Assembly: GCF_030272615.1 (NCBI RefSeq)
Contig: NC_081409.1
Span: 879,131,220-879,195,219, forward strand
Reading direction: 5' to 3'
Length of the DNA: 64,000 nucleotides
From: Cryptomeria japonica
Lineage: Eukaryota > Streptophyta > Pinopsida > Cupressales > Cupressaceae
How positions within the stretch are numbered: position 1 is the first letter of the stretch; each line of letters opens with the position of its first letter. This document shows positions 23,637 to 34,648 of this stretch, in pieces. The notes beneath the pieces were generated by a model. The model was not told the origin of the DNA. It saw only the letters and a program-made list of their open reading frames with translations, and ran no database searches. The translations under genes and the position numbers were made by a program.

Positions 23637-24620
23637 TAATGTTTACTGGGTAGAAGGGCTAAAGTATAGTCTGTTGAGTGTTTCACAACTTAACAATAAG
23701 GGTTACCAGTTAGAATTCTATGAAGGAATATGCAAGATAAATGATATATCAGAAAATCTAATTGCTACCCATAAACAAACTAGAGGTAATCTGTTCCACC
23801 TAGACACCACTATAGGTAGTTGTCTAATGAAAATGGTAGAAGATAGTTGGTTGTGGCACAAAAGACACTGTCATGTTAATTTTGATAGCATAGAAAAAGT
23901 CAGTAACCTGAGAATGCTATGTGTAAAGAATGCCAACTAGGAAAGTTGACAGGATCTAGTTTCAGCAGCAAATCTTATTCATCTGAGAATGTGCTAGACT
24001 TAGTGCATACAGATTTGTGTGGTCCTATGAGAACTAAGAGTTTCTATCAGGACCAGTACTTCATGATGTTTGTAGATGATATCTTAAGAATGATGTGGGT
24101 TGTGTTCTTGAAAGAAAAATTTGAAGCCTTTTATATGTTTAAGGTCTTCAAGGCTTGAGTAGAGAGAGGAACTATGAAAAATAGGGGATTATGAGACAGA
24201 TGTTTGCACCCTGAACACCTCAACAGAATGGGGTTGTAGAAAGAAGAAACAAAACTCTGATTGACTGTGCAAGGACTCTGATGATACAAAAGGACATTCC
24301 ACATATCTTATGGCAAGAAGAAGTAAGCATTGTTGTGTATACCTTTAACCGAATACAATTGAAGAAAGGGACAAATAAAAATCCCTATGAATTATGTTGT
24401 GGATACTCACCCAATGTGAGCTATTTCAAAGTATTTGGAAGAAGGTGCTATATCAAGAGGGATGAGTAGTCTAGAAATTTTGATCCCAAGAGTTATGAAG
24501 GAACCTTTTTAGGTTACTCCACAAAGAGTAAATCATATCAGTGTCTGAACAAAAGGACCGGTAAGATTGTGGAGAGTGCCAATGTCAAAGTAGATGACTT
24601 CTCTAAGAAAAATAGATAGG
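23637..24620 (+). pseudogene. SIRE-like copia integrase
   Basis: WHKRHCHVNFDSI and CKECQLGKL form the zinc-binding region (the usual GH of RRLGHVNF reads CH). HTDLCGP holds the first catalytic Asp, and the PQQNGVVERRNKTL block holds the catalytic Glu in another frame near 24220-24255. Between VERGTMK and the GIMRQMFAP block the usual RSDRGGEF segment is missing, so the second catalytic Asp is lost by deletion near 24165-24195. Several stops are present. Confidence 0.85.
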
Positions 24621-26161
24621 ATAGCAACAATGAACTAGAGGATTATCAAAGATTCATATACACTGTATCGGTCGAACCTGCTGAAGAGAATCATGTTGTA
24701 GTGGCAAATGAGGAAGCATGTGAAGTAGAACCTTCACAACCGGTACTCGCAAGGTATGTCAAAAACAATCACTCTGCTAACAATATCATTGGAGAAAAAT
24801 ATGAAAGAGTATTGACTAGAAGAAGAGAAAGAGAGAATACCTGTCTTCTCTCTAAAATTGAGCCCAAAATAGAAAAAGAGGCTCTAAAAGATGAAGACTA
24901 GATCAAAGCCATGGAGGAAGAACTAGAGCAGATTGAGAAAAATGAAACTTGGACTCTCATGCCCAGAACGGAGAACAAAAATGTGATAGGCACCAAATGG
25001 GTGTTTAGAAACAAAATGGATGAAATCGGTCAAGTAGTAAGAAACAAAGCAAGGTTAGTCTAAAAAGGGTATGCACATGAAGAAGGGTTAGATTATTGAG
25101 AGACCTTTGCACCGATGGCCAGATTAGAAGGGGTCAAAATTCTACTTGCTTATGGTTCTTACAAGAAGTTCAAAGTTTACCAAATGGATGTCAAATCGGC
25201 ATTCTTGAATGGTGTTTTAGAGGAAGAAGTGTACATAGAAAAACCGGAAGGGTTTGTATCAGAAGATTGAAGAGATATGGTATGCAATTTGAAGAAGGCT
25301 TTGTATGGGCTAAAACAAGCACCAAGAGCTTGGTATGAGAGGTTGCACTCATATCTGTTAAGCATAGGGTTCATGAGAACCAGTGATAACAATAACTTGT
25401 GTTTGAAGACGGGAGAAGAAGGAAAATAACTTATTGTAGATTTTTTTGTAGATGACATCATCTTTGGAGGAGATGATGAGATGAGCAGAGGTTTTGCAGA
25501 AGAAATGAAGAAAGAGTTTGAAATGTCCATCATCGGTGAAATAAAATTATTCATTGGCATGCAAGCATCTCAGCTAAAGAATGGTACATTCTTTAGCCAG
25601 TCCAAGTACATAAGGGAAATATTGAAGACTTTTGGAATGGAAGATTGCAAACATGTTGGAACTCCAATGGTTACAAGTTGCAAGCTCTCAAAAACTGATG
25701 AGGCTAATGAAGTGAATGAGACACTTTGCCGATCCATGAGTGGTAAGTTGCAGTATGCAGTACACAGTAGATCAGATATAGCACAAGTAGTTAGCTTGGT
25801 TGCTAGATTTTCTGCAAATCCAAAAGAGACTCATATGGTGGCGATTAAGAGAATATTTAGATATCTTAGGGGGACTGATGAGTATGGTCTCTAGTATCCA
25901 TACAAGGGAGATTTCAATCTAAGTATCTTTACCGATGCAGATTGGGCAGGGAACATTGATGATAGAAAGAGCACTAGTTGAGGTGCATTCTTTCTTAGAG
26001 ATAGGATTGTGTCATGGACAAGCAAGAAACAAAATTCTATCTCTTTCAATCCACAATAGAGGTAGAGTATGTCATTATTGTAATAAACTGTACATAGGTA
26101 GTATGGATCAAGCAGATATTGGAAGGTATCCAAGAAAAGGTGACTGAATCGGTGGTGATTC
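24621..26161 (+). pseudogene. SIRE-like copia reverse transcriptase and partial RNase H
   Basis: The RT blocks are KWVFRNKMDE, then KGYAHEEGLDY, MDVKSAFLNGVLEEEV, KKALYGLKQAPRAW and the catalytic FVDDIIFG. Then come GMEDCKHVGTPMV and FTDADWAGNIDDRKSTS of RNase H. In-frame stops occur throughout (for example at 25061, 25099 and 25268), with frame changes near 25470. The end, WVKQILEGIQ...VVIL, is the RNase H region just before the DNTSAI block. It is cut at 26161 by the LTR of the tandem array, so the last catalytic part is missing. Confidence 0.88.
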
Positions 26162-27055
26162 TGTTAGAAAAAATGGTGTCTCAACCTTGCATTTATGCGA
26201 GGTTACTATTTATAGTAAGTTTTCATTTGAGAACGAAATGGTGCGAAACTCTCCCTGAAGCTTCTAGTTGGCTAGATAAGCATTCCGGTAAAGTTGCGTC
26301 GCAAGGTCACAGCTAGTTTTGAAGATATTAAATTTTTCGTCTTGGAGGGGTGCGATAAAATGTTTAAACTTAATTTTGGGGGCTTTAGAGGCTCCAAAAT
26401 GCTCTGAAAAGTGGTCGTAACCAGCGCAGCAGGTTACGAGGTGATAGAGAACTTCGCGAGTTTTTCGACTCTTCAAACGGTTCGTCAATCGAACACCCGG
26501 TTCTCAAGTTATGGCCTCCGGAAGTTTGTACTCCTGAAATAGGAAAAATAATTTGTATCGGATACATAAATGAGCTGTAAAAGGGAGCGACACGTGTTGA
26601 TGTGTGCTTTAACATGTCATAGGGCATCTAGAAGGGAGATAAGGTTGGCTACACCTTATTGGGTAGTTTTAGCCCATGGTTTTGTAATACCGTTTGACGG
26701 TTTCCTGTATTGTATCTCCTATTTATGAGGTGCGTGAGATAGAGGTTGTGTGTAAGAGTCTTATGGCTATTGAGTTGCCTCTGAATCTCTGATCAGTGGT
26801 ACTCCTATGAAGAGCTTGCTCTGCAAGTATGTTGTAATCTGTTTTTGATTGCTGAATAAAATATTGAGCTGCTTTTGGAGGGTGGGGTTTTTCTCCCGAA
26901 AGGGTTTTCCCCACGTAAATCACTGTGTTGTGGTATGAATGCTATTATATCTATTTCTATTTTCTGTAACTGTTGTAATGATCTGAAAAAGTTTTGCATT
27001 ACCCTCCTCTCAAGGTTAGTGTAGGAAGTTGTTTCTGCTACTTAACTTCCTTACA
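26162..27055 (+). repeat. array LTR1
   Basis: TGTTAGAAAAAATGG...CTTCCTTACA. It differs from LTR2-4 at more places than they differ from each other, for example CAGCGCAGCAGGTTACGAGG where the others have GGCGAAGTGGGTTGCGA. It has a poly(A) signal AATAAA at 26855-26860. Confidence 0.93.
26855..26860 (+). promoter_or_regulatory. AATAAA polyadenylation signal in array LTR1
   Basis: AATAAA in GCTGAATAAAATATTGAG, about 195 bases before the LTR end, as expected near the R/U5 border. The same site exists in the other LTRs, for example at 31911-31916. Confidence 0.5.
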
Positions 27056-27057
27056 AG

Positions 27058-27070
27058 TGGTATCAGAGCC
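27058..27070 (+). other. primer-binding site, array unit A
   Basis: TGGTATCAGAGCC, a perfect Met-type site, two bases (AG) after the LTR. Unit B has the same at 32113-32125. Unit C has a G-to-A change (TGATATCAGAGCC, 37130-37142). Confidence 0.9.
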
Positions 27071-27179
27071 CAATCACCTTTGGTTTCAATTGTGGGCAGT
27101 TAGGTTTTTTGAACTACTCCAGATTTGAGTGGGAGCTTGTGCAAAAGACACTATTTGATCTTGTTGCAGGAATATTCAA

Positions 27180-28340
27180 ATGGCGAGTTCGTCAGAGAGA
27201 ATAAAGGTGGAGAAATTTAATGGAAGTAATTTTGAGATGTGGAAGCTGAAGATGGAAGATCTGCTAATAGATCAAGATCTTTGGGATGCTATTGATGCGA
27301 ATGTCCAAAGGCCCTCAGATCCTACTGCGGCAGCTCAGTATGATGTTATGGACCGAAAAGCCAAGGGTCTAATCAGACTATGCCTGGCAGACTCTGTTCT
27401 AATCAATGTCCATGAAGAGAACTCTGCAAAGAAGCTATGGACTAAGCTTGGTGAGATGTATCAAGTGAAATCTTTATTAAATCAAATTTTCTTAAGAAAG
27501 AAATTGTATTCCTTGAAGATGGAAGAGGGTGGACGAATTGCAGACCACCTGGAAGCATTCAATATGTTGGTGGCTCAATTAGTATCCGTCGGTGTTAAGA
27601 TGGACAAGGAGGAGAAATGTCAGATCTTGCTTTGTTCTTTGCCTGATTTGTGGGATTCTCTTGTTATGGCTATCGGTAGTACTTCTGTTGTTTTGAAATC
27701 TGAAGACGTGGTGGGTGCCCTACTCGGTGAAGAGATGCGAAGGAAGGTATCCATCAGTTTAAAGGAAGCCCTAACCGTTCGTGGAATACCTAAGGAGAAA
27801 GGCAAGAAGAATGAGAAGCGCGACAAGTCCAAATCCAAAGAGAGATTGAAATCTCCTGGAAAGTCCAAAGTCATTTGCTGGAACTGCGGTAAACCGGGTC
27901 ACATCCGTAAGGACTGCAAAGAAGAAAAGAAGAAGAAAAAAAAGAAAAAGTTCGATTCTGATTCTGAGTCCGACAAGGAAGATGGCGATGCCTTTATTGT
28001 GGCTTTGGCGACTCATGCAGGTAATGATGCCTGGCTAATTGACTCAGGTGCATCTTTTCATATGACTTCCAATAGAGATTGGTTTTCTGAATATGAAGGA
28101 TTTAATGGAGGTAAGGTGTACTTGGGTGATGATTCACATCTAGACATTGTTAGTCGAGGTAAAGTTAGAATCAGGTTTTATGATGGTAGAATAAAAAGGA
28201 TTAATGGTGTGCTGCATATCCCTGGATTAAAATGAAACCTGTTATCTGTGAGCAAACTGATAGATGCAGGTGTCAGGTTTGGCACTTTGTATAAGCTTGA
28301 AGCATACACTGTTGAGTGTAATAGCACTTTTGTAAAAAAG
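27180..28340 (+). pseudogene. array unit A: copia gag and protease
   Basis: The ATG at 27180 opens a 351-residue frame. Gag has VEKFNGSNFEMWKLKMEDLL near the start and LKMEEGGRIADHLEAFN in the middle. The zinc knuckle CWNCGKPGHIRKDC is at residues 233-246, followed by a Lys/Ser/Asp linker and the intact protease site Asp288-Ser-Gly. The frame stops at 28233-28235 (TGA where CGA/Arg is read in units B and C). A 66-bp in-frame segment present in B and C is deleted near 28274. Confidence 0.9.
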
Positions 28341-29559
28341 TAAATCTGCGGATACTTCACTGGAAGATTTGAAGGTTTCACCTTCAGCAGATGGAAATGG
28401 TTTTTGGGTACCTAAGGGTGCTCTTTCATCTGAAGCAAAGTTACCTGCAGAGAAGACTATGTTATGGCACCAGAGACTTGGCCACATTGGAGAAAAGGGT
28501 CTAAGGACCTTGAAAAATAAAAACCTTGTTGAAGGTTTGAATGACAGTAACCTTGACTTTGATTTCTGTGAGCATTGCATTTATGGAAAACAAAACCGCG
28601 TTCAGTTTTACTCGAGTTTTCATAAAACTTGTGGTGTTTTGGATCTTATCCATTCTGATGTGTTTGGTCCAGTAGATGTCTCTTCGATTGGAAAATCCAC
28701 ATATTATGTTTCATTTATTGATGATTTTAGTAGAAGGACATGGGTTTATTTTCTAAAGAGTAAATCTGAAGTTTTTAGTCGTTTTAAAGAATTTAAAGCA
28801 ATGGTTGAGTTGCAGACTGGAAAGAAAATAAAATGTTTGAGAACTGATAATGGCGGTGAATTTTTCTCTAATGATTTTGATAGATTCTGTAAAGATTGTG
28901 GAATTAACAGGCAGAAGACAACTCCGTATTCTCCACAGCAGAATGGAGTTGCAGAAAGAATGAACAGGACACTGATGGAGAAGGCTAAGAGTATGTTGAG
29001 TGGTGCTGGTCTCGAACAAAAGTTTTGGGCTGAAGCTGTTGCCACTGCTTGCTACCTGATTAACAGGTCTCCTACATCAGCTCTTGTTGATAAAATGCCT
29101 ATGGAAGCATGGTCAGGTCACAAGCCTTCATTGAGACATCTTAGAGTTTTTTGGTTGCGAGGCATATGCACATGTGCCAAAGGAGAAGCGAACAAAGTTG
29201 GAGAACAAGGCTGTGAAATGTATCTTCATCGGGTATAGTTATGGTGTGAAAGGATACAAGCTTTGGGACCCTGTTGCACAAAAGGTAATTCACAGTAGAA
29301 GTGTTATTTTTAGAGAAATTAAGTCTCCTTCTGTTACATTGCAGCCAGAATAGACTAAAAAAGAAGATGTGATTCAACTTCCTTCTACACCTGAAAGAGT
29401 TGAATCGAGACCCCTAGATAGGCAAGAATTTGAGGAGAGCTCGTCTAGCTCTGAATCTTCAGAAGAGGAGGAAGAACCTCCAACTCAGCTTGTTTGAAGG
29501 TCTACAAGACATAGACAACCACCTGAAAGGTATTCACCTGATGATTGGAGATGTATTTT
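28341..29559 (+). pseudogene. array unit A: copia integrase
   Basis: The frame 28369-29238 shows WHQRLGHIGEKG and CEHCIYGKQ (HHCC), HSDVFGP, RTDNGGEF and NGVAERMNRT, so all three catalytic residues are present. An extra T in the run at about 29145 (six T against five in B and C) shifts the frame in the FGCEAYAHV block. Further stops lie at about 29351 and 29497. The frame upstream, from the protease, ends at a TAA after a Lys-Lys pair and is displaced, as in the other two units. Confidence 0.9.
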
Positions 29560-31162
29560 TGCTCTGAATACTAGTGTGGATGAACCGAAATCTGTAGAAG
29601 AGGCATTAGGTATGAATGATACAGAATCCTGGAAGATTGCTATGGAGGAAGAAATGGCAGCTTTGAAAAAGAATGATACATGGGATCTTGTACCATTGCC
29701 TGAAGGATGAAAACCTGTTGGTTGTAAATGGGTGTTCAAGAAAAAGATTGGTTCAGATGGAATCATTGAGAAGTATAAAGCAAGGTTGGTTGCAAAAGGC
29801 TACTCTTAGGTTGAGGGTGTTGATTACGGTGAGATATTTTCTCCTGTTGCAAAAATGACGTCCATTAGATTTTTGCTTTCTATTGCTACTGCTTATGATT
29901 TAGAGGTTGAGAAAATGGATGTGAAAACTGCTTTCCTTCATGGTGATTTGGAGGAAGATATTTATATGACACAGCCGGAGCACTATGTGGTGAAAGGCAA
30001 AAGTAATTTGGTCTGTAAATTGAAGAAATCTTTGTATGGCCTCAAACAAAGTCCTAGGATCTGGTACCAGAAATTTGATACATATGTGTTGAGTTTGGGA
30101 TTTGAATGTTCTAAATCAGATCACTGTGTTTATTATAAATCTTATGGTGATCATTTCTTATTCATTGCATTGTATGTTGATGATATGTTATTCATTGGTA
30201 AAGGGAAAGGTATGATTTCAGAACTGAAGTCTCAGCTCCCTGCTAAATTTGAAATGAAAGATCTTGGTGCAGCAAAGCACATTCTTGGGATGAAAATTAG
30301 AAGAGATAGGGTGAACAGAAAGCTATGGCTAGGCCAAAGTAAGTATGTGAATTCAGTGTTACAAAGGTTCAACATGCAGAATTGTAGACCATTGAGTGTT
30401 CCTTTTACAGTTGGAATGAAACTATCTATTTCAGATTGTCCTACATCCCCATTGGAGATGGAAGACATGAGCAGAGTCCCTTACCAGAGTGCAGTTGGAA
30501 GCTTGATGTATGCTATGGTCTGTACTAGACCAGACATTGCCCAAGCAGTGGGAGTACTTTCTAGATATATGTCTAATCCTGGTAGAGTTCATTGGGATGC
30601 AGTCAAAAGAGTCTTCAGATATTTGAAGGGTACTTCAGAGTATTCTTTGTGTTATCATGGTAATTCAGTTGGAGACATGACTTCCCTTGATATCCATGGT
30701 TATGTGGATTCAGATTGGGCAGGTGATATTGATAGCAGAAGATCCACCAGTGCTTATGTGTTTACATTGTTTGGTGGTGCAATTAGTTAGATGAGTAACC
30801 GATAGGCTGTGGTTGCTTTATCCACTACTGAAGCAGAGTATATGGCAGCTACTCATGCTTGTAAAGAGGCCATTTGACTTAAGAGACTGTGTTCGGATAT
30901 TGGAATAAAACAAGGTTCAGTGACAATTTACTGTGACAGTCAGAGTGCAATTAGCCTAGCTAAGAACCCGACATTTCATGCCCGGACCAAACATATTGAT
31001 GTTCAGTATCAATTTGTTAGAGATATAGTCGAAGATGGTAGGGTGAAGCTGGTTAAGGTGGAAACTTTGATGAATGTTGCAGATGCTTTAACTAAAGCTG
31101 TGAGCACAGAGAAGTTCAGATAGTGTTCAGAGTCTATGGGCCTTATGGCCCCTAGCAATTGA
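29560..31162 (+). pseudogene. array unit A: copia reverse transcriptase and RNase H
   Basis: TGA at 29708-29710 in the [13 protein letters not shown] block (shared with B and C) and TAG at 29807-29809 interrupt the RT N-terminus. From 29855 the frame is open for 311 codons: [26 protein letters not shown], the catalytic [17 protein letters not shown] and RNase [17 protein letters not shown]. It then meets TAG at 30788-30790, TAG at 30803-30805 and TGA near 30876. The RNase H end (TKHIDVQYQF, ADALTKAVS) runs to about 31162. Confidence 0.92.
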
Positions 31163-31206
31163 TTCATTGTGTTGACATTCCCTTCCGCTCTTGCAAGGTG
31201 TTCGAC

Positions 31207-31217
31207 AAGTGGGAGAT
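31207..31217 (+). other. polypurine tract, array unit A
   Basis: AAGTGGGAGAT just before LTR2. Unit B has the same at 36223-36233; unit C has GGGACAT (41367-41377), a G-to-C change. Confidence 0.8.
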
Positions 31218-31218
31218 A

Positions 31219-32110
31219 TGTTGGGAAAAATGGTGTCTCAACCTTGCATTTATGTGAGGTTACTATTTATAGTAAGTTTTTATTTGAGCATGAAATGGTG
31301 CGAAACTCTCCCTGAAGCTTCTAGTTGGCTAGATAAGCATTCCGGTAAAGTTTCGTCGCAAGGTCACAGCTAGTTTTGAAGATATTAAATTTTCGTCCGG
31401 GAGGGGTGCAATAAAATGTTTAAACTTAATTTTGGGGACTTTAAAAACTCCGAAATGCCCTGAAAAGTGGCTGTAACTGGCGAAGTGGGTTGCGAGGTGA
31501 TAGAGCACTTCGCGAGCTTTCCGGCGCTTCAAACGGTTCGTCAATCGGACACCCGGTTCTCAAGTTATGGCCTCCGGAAGTTTGTACTCCTGAAATAGGA
31601 AAAATAATTTGTATCGGATACATAAATGAGCTGTAAAAGGGAGCAACACGTGTTGATGTGTGCTTTAACATGTCATAGGGCATCTAGAAGGGAGATAAGG
31701 TCGGCTACACCTTATTGGGTGGTTTTAGCCCATGGTTTTGTAATACTGTTTGACGGTTTCTTGTATTGTATCTCCTATTTATGAGGTGTGTGAGATAGAG
31801 GTTGTGTGTAAGAGTCTTATGGCTATTGAGTTGCCTCTGAATCTCTGATTAGTGGTACTCCTACGAAGAGCTTGCTCTGCAAGTATGTTGTAATCTGTTT
31901 TTGATTGCTGAATAAAATATTGAGCTGCTTTTGGAGGGTGGGGTTTTTCTCCCGAAAAGGTTTTCCCCACGTAAATCATTGTGTTGTGGTATGAATGTTA
32001 TTATATCAATTTCTATTTTTTGTAACTGTTGTAATGATCTGAAAAGTTTTGCATTACCCTCCTCTCAAGGTTAGTGTAGGAAATTGTTTCCGCTACTTAA
32101 CTTCCTTACA
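31219..32110 (+). repeat. array LTR2
   Basis: TGTTGGGAAAAATGG...CTTCCTTACA. Shared between units A and B. Closer to LTR3 and LTR4 than to LTR1. Confidence 0.93.
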
Positions 32111-32234
32111 AGTGGTATCAGAGCCTGATCACCTTTGGTTTCAATTGTGGGCAGTTGGGTTTTTTGAACTAATCCAGATTTGAGTGGGAGCTTGTGCAGA
32201 AGACACTTTTTGATCTTGTTGCAGGAATTTTCAG

Positions 32235-33464
32235 ATGGCGAGTTCGTCAGGGAGAATAGAGGTGGAGAAATTTAACGGAAGTAATTTTGAGATGTGGAAG
32301 CTGAAGATGGAAGATCTGCTAATAGATCGAGATCTTTGGGATGCTATTGATGCGAATGTCCAAAGGCCCTTAGATCCTACTGCGGCAGCTCAGTATGATG
32401 TTATGGACCAAAAAGCCAAGGGTCTAATCAGACTGTGCTTGGCAGACTCTGTTCTAATCAATGTCCATGAAGAGAACTCTGCAAAGAAGATATGGACTAA
32501 GCTTGGTGAGATATATCAAGTGAAATCTTTATTAAATCAAATTTTCTTAAGAAAGAAATTGTATTCCTTGAAGATGGAAGAGGGTGGACGAATTGCAGAC
32601 CACCTGGAAGCATTCAATATGTTGGTGGCTCAATTAGTATCCGTCGGTGTTAAGATGGACGAGGAGGAGAAATGTCAGATCTTGCTTTGTTCTTTGCTTG
32701 ATTCGTGGGATTCTCTTGTTATGGCTATCGGTAGTAATTCTGTTGTTTTGAAATCTGAAGACATGGTGGGTGCCCTACTCAGTGAAGAGATGCGAAAGAA
32801 GGTATCCATCAGTTCAAAGGAAGCCCTAACCGTTCGTGGAAGACCTAAGGAGAAAGGCAAGAAGAATGAGAAGCACAACAAGTCCAAATCCAAACGGAGA
32901 TCAAAATCTCCTGGAAAGTCCAAAGTCATTTGCTGGAACTGCGGTAAATCAGGTCACATCCGTAAGGACTGCAAAGAAGAAAAGAAGAAGAAGAAAAAGA
33001 AAAAGTTCGATTCTGATTCTAAGTCCGACAAGGAAGATGGCGATGCATTTATTGCGGCTTTGGCGACTCATGCAGGTAATGATGCCTGGCTAATTGACTC
33101 AGGTGCATCTTTTCATATGACTTCCAATAGAGATTGGTTTTCTGAATATGAAGGATTTAATGGAGGTAAGGTGTACTTGGGTGATGATTCACATCTAGAT
33201 ATTGTTGGTCGAGGTAAAGTTAGAATCAGGTTTTCTGATGGTAGAATAAAAAGGATTAATGGTGTGTTGCATATCCCTGGATTAAAACGAAACCTGTTAT
33301 CTGTGAGCAAACTGATAGATGCAGGTGTGCAGGTAGTCTTTTCTGAAGCAGGATGTAAGATGATTAAGGGTGCTATGGTAGTTGCCAGAGGTGTCAGGTT
33401 TGGCACTTTGTATAAGCTTGAAGCATACACTGTTGAGTGTAATAGCACTTCTGTAAAAAAGTAA
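32235..33464 (+). pseudogene. array unit B: copia gag and protease
   Basis: 409 uninterrupted codons: Gag, zinc knuckle CWNCGKSGHIRKDC, protease Asp-Ser-Gly (AWLIDSGASFHM) and the start of GAG-pre-integrase to SVKK. It ends at TAA 33462-33464 directly after AAAAAAG. The downstream integrase frame lies at +1. The same junction exists in units A and C. Confidence 0.92.
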
Positions 33465-33511
33465 ATCTGCGGATACTTCACTGGAAGATTTGAAGGTTTC
33501 ACCTTCAGCAG

Positions 33512-34648
33512 ATGGAAATGGTTTTTGGGTACCTTATGGATACTTCACTGGAAGATTTGAAGGTTTCACCTTCAGCAGATTTCTGTGAGCATTGCATTTA
33601 TGGAAAACAAAACCGCGTTCAGTTTTACTCGAGTTTTCATAAAACTTGTGGTGTTTTGGATCTTATCCATTCTGATGTGTTTGGTCCAGTAGATGTCTCT
33701 TCGATTGGAAAATCCACATATTATGTTTCATTTATTGATGATTTTAGAAGAAGGACATGGGTTTATTTTCTAAAGAGTAAATCTAAAGCTTTTAGTCGTT
33801 TTAAAGAATTTAAAGCAATGGTTCAGTTGCAGACTGGAAAGAAAATAAAATGTTTGAGAACTGATAATGGCGGTGAGTTTTTCTCTAATGATTTTGATAG
33901 ATTCTGTAAAGATTGTGGAATTAACAGGCAGAAGACAACTCCGTATTCTCCACAGCAGAATGGAGTTGCAGAAAGAATGAACAGGACACTGATGGAGAAG
34001 GCTAGGAGTATGTTGAGTGGTGCTGGTCTCGAACAAAAGTTTTGGGCTGAAGCTGTTGCCACTGCTTGCTACCTGATTAACAGGTCTCTTACATCAGCTC
34101 TTGTTGATAAAACGCCTATGGAAGCATGGTCAGGTCACAAGCCTTCATTGAGACATCTTAAAGTTTTTGGTTGCGAGGCATATGCACATGTGTCAAAGGA
34201 GAAGCGAACAAAGTTGGAGAACAAGGCGGTGAAATGTATCTTCATCGGGTATAGTTATGGTGTGAAAGGATACAAACTTTGGGACCCTGTTGCACAAAAG
34301 GTAATTCACAGTAGAAGTGTTATTTTTAGAGAAATTAAGTCTCCTTCTGTTACATTGCAGCCAGAACAAACTAAAAAATAAGATGTGATTCAACTTCCTT
34401 CTACACCTGAAAGAGTTGAATCGAGACCCCTAGATAGGCAAGAATTTGAGGAGAGCTCGTCTAGCTCTGAATCTTCAGAAGAGGAGGAAGAACCTCCAAC
34501 TCAGCTTGTTCGAAGGTCTACAAGACATAGACAACCACTTGAAAGGTATTCACCTAATGATTGGAGATTTATTTTTGCTCTGAATACTAGTGTGGATGAA
34601 CCGAAATCTGTAGAAGAGGCATTAGGTATGAATGATGCAGAATCCTAG
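33512..34648 (+). pseudogene. array unit B: truncated copia integrase
   Basis: Relative to unit C, the 150 bases corresponding to 38551-38700 are missing. They coded for WHQRLGHIGEKG, the histidine half of the zinc-binding site. In their place is a 43-bp copy of 33471-33513 (at 33538-33580). After it, CEHCIYGKQ, HSDVFGP, RTDNGGEF and NGVAERMNRT are intact. A TAA at 34379-34381 precedes the acidic linker (34385-34648), which ends at a TAG where Trp is expected. Confidence 0.92.

Larger units (their letters stand above)
20793..26161 (+). mobile_element. SIRE-like copia, 3' part missing
   Basis: A 5' LTR of about 1.6 kb, a Met-type primer site, gag, protease, integrase, RT and most of RNase H are present in order. 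The element stops abruptly at 26161 inside RNase H, where an LTR of the tandem copia array begins. Its RNase H end, 3' LTR and right target duplication are absent from the window. DSGCTHHMTG in the protease points to the SIRE/Maximus lineage. Confidence 0.85.

Noticed and set aside
27058-27070. tRNA gene fragments at TGGTATCAGAGC sites
   Set aside because: These 12-13-base words always follow an LTR and are primer-binding sites; no tRNA body is present.
28746-29045. Open frames on the minus strand inside the array integrase (also 33823-34062 and 38884-39183)
   Set aside because: They are antisense shadows of the integrase frame and recur only because the units are copies of one another; no domain is recognisable.
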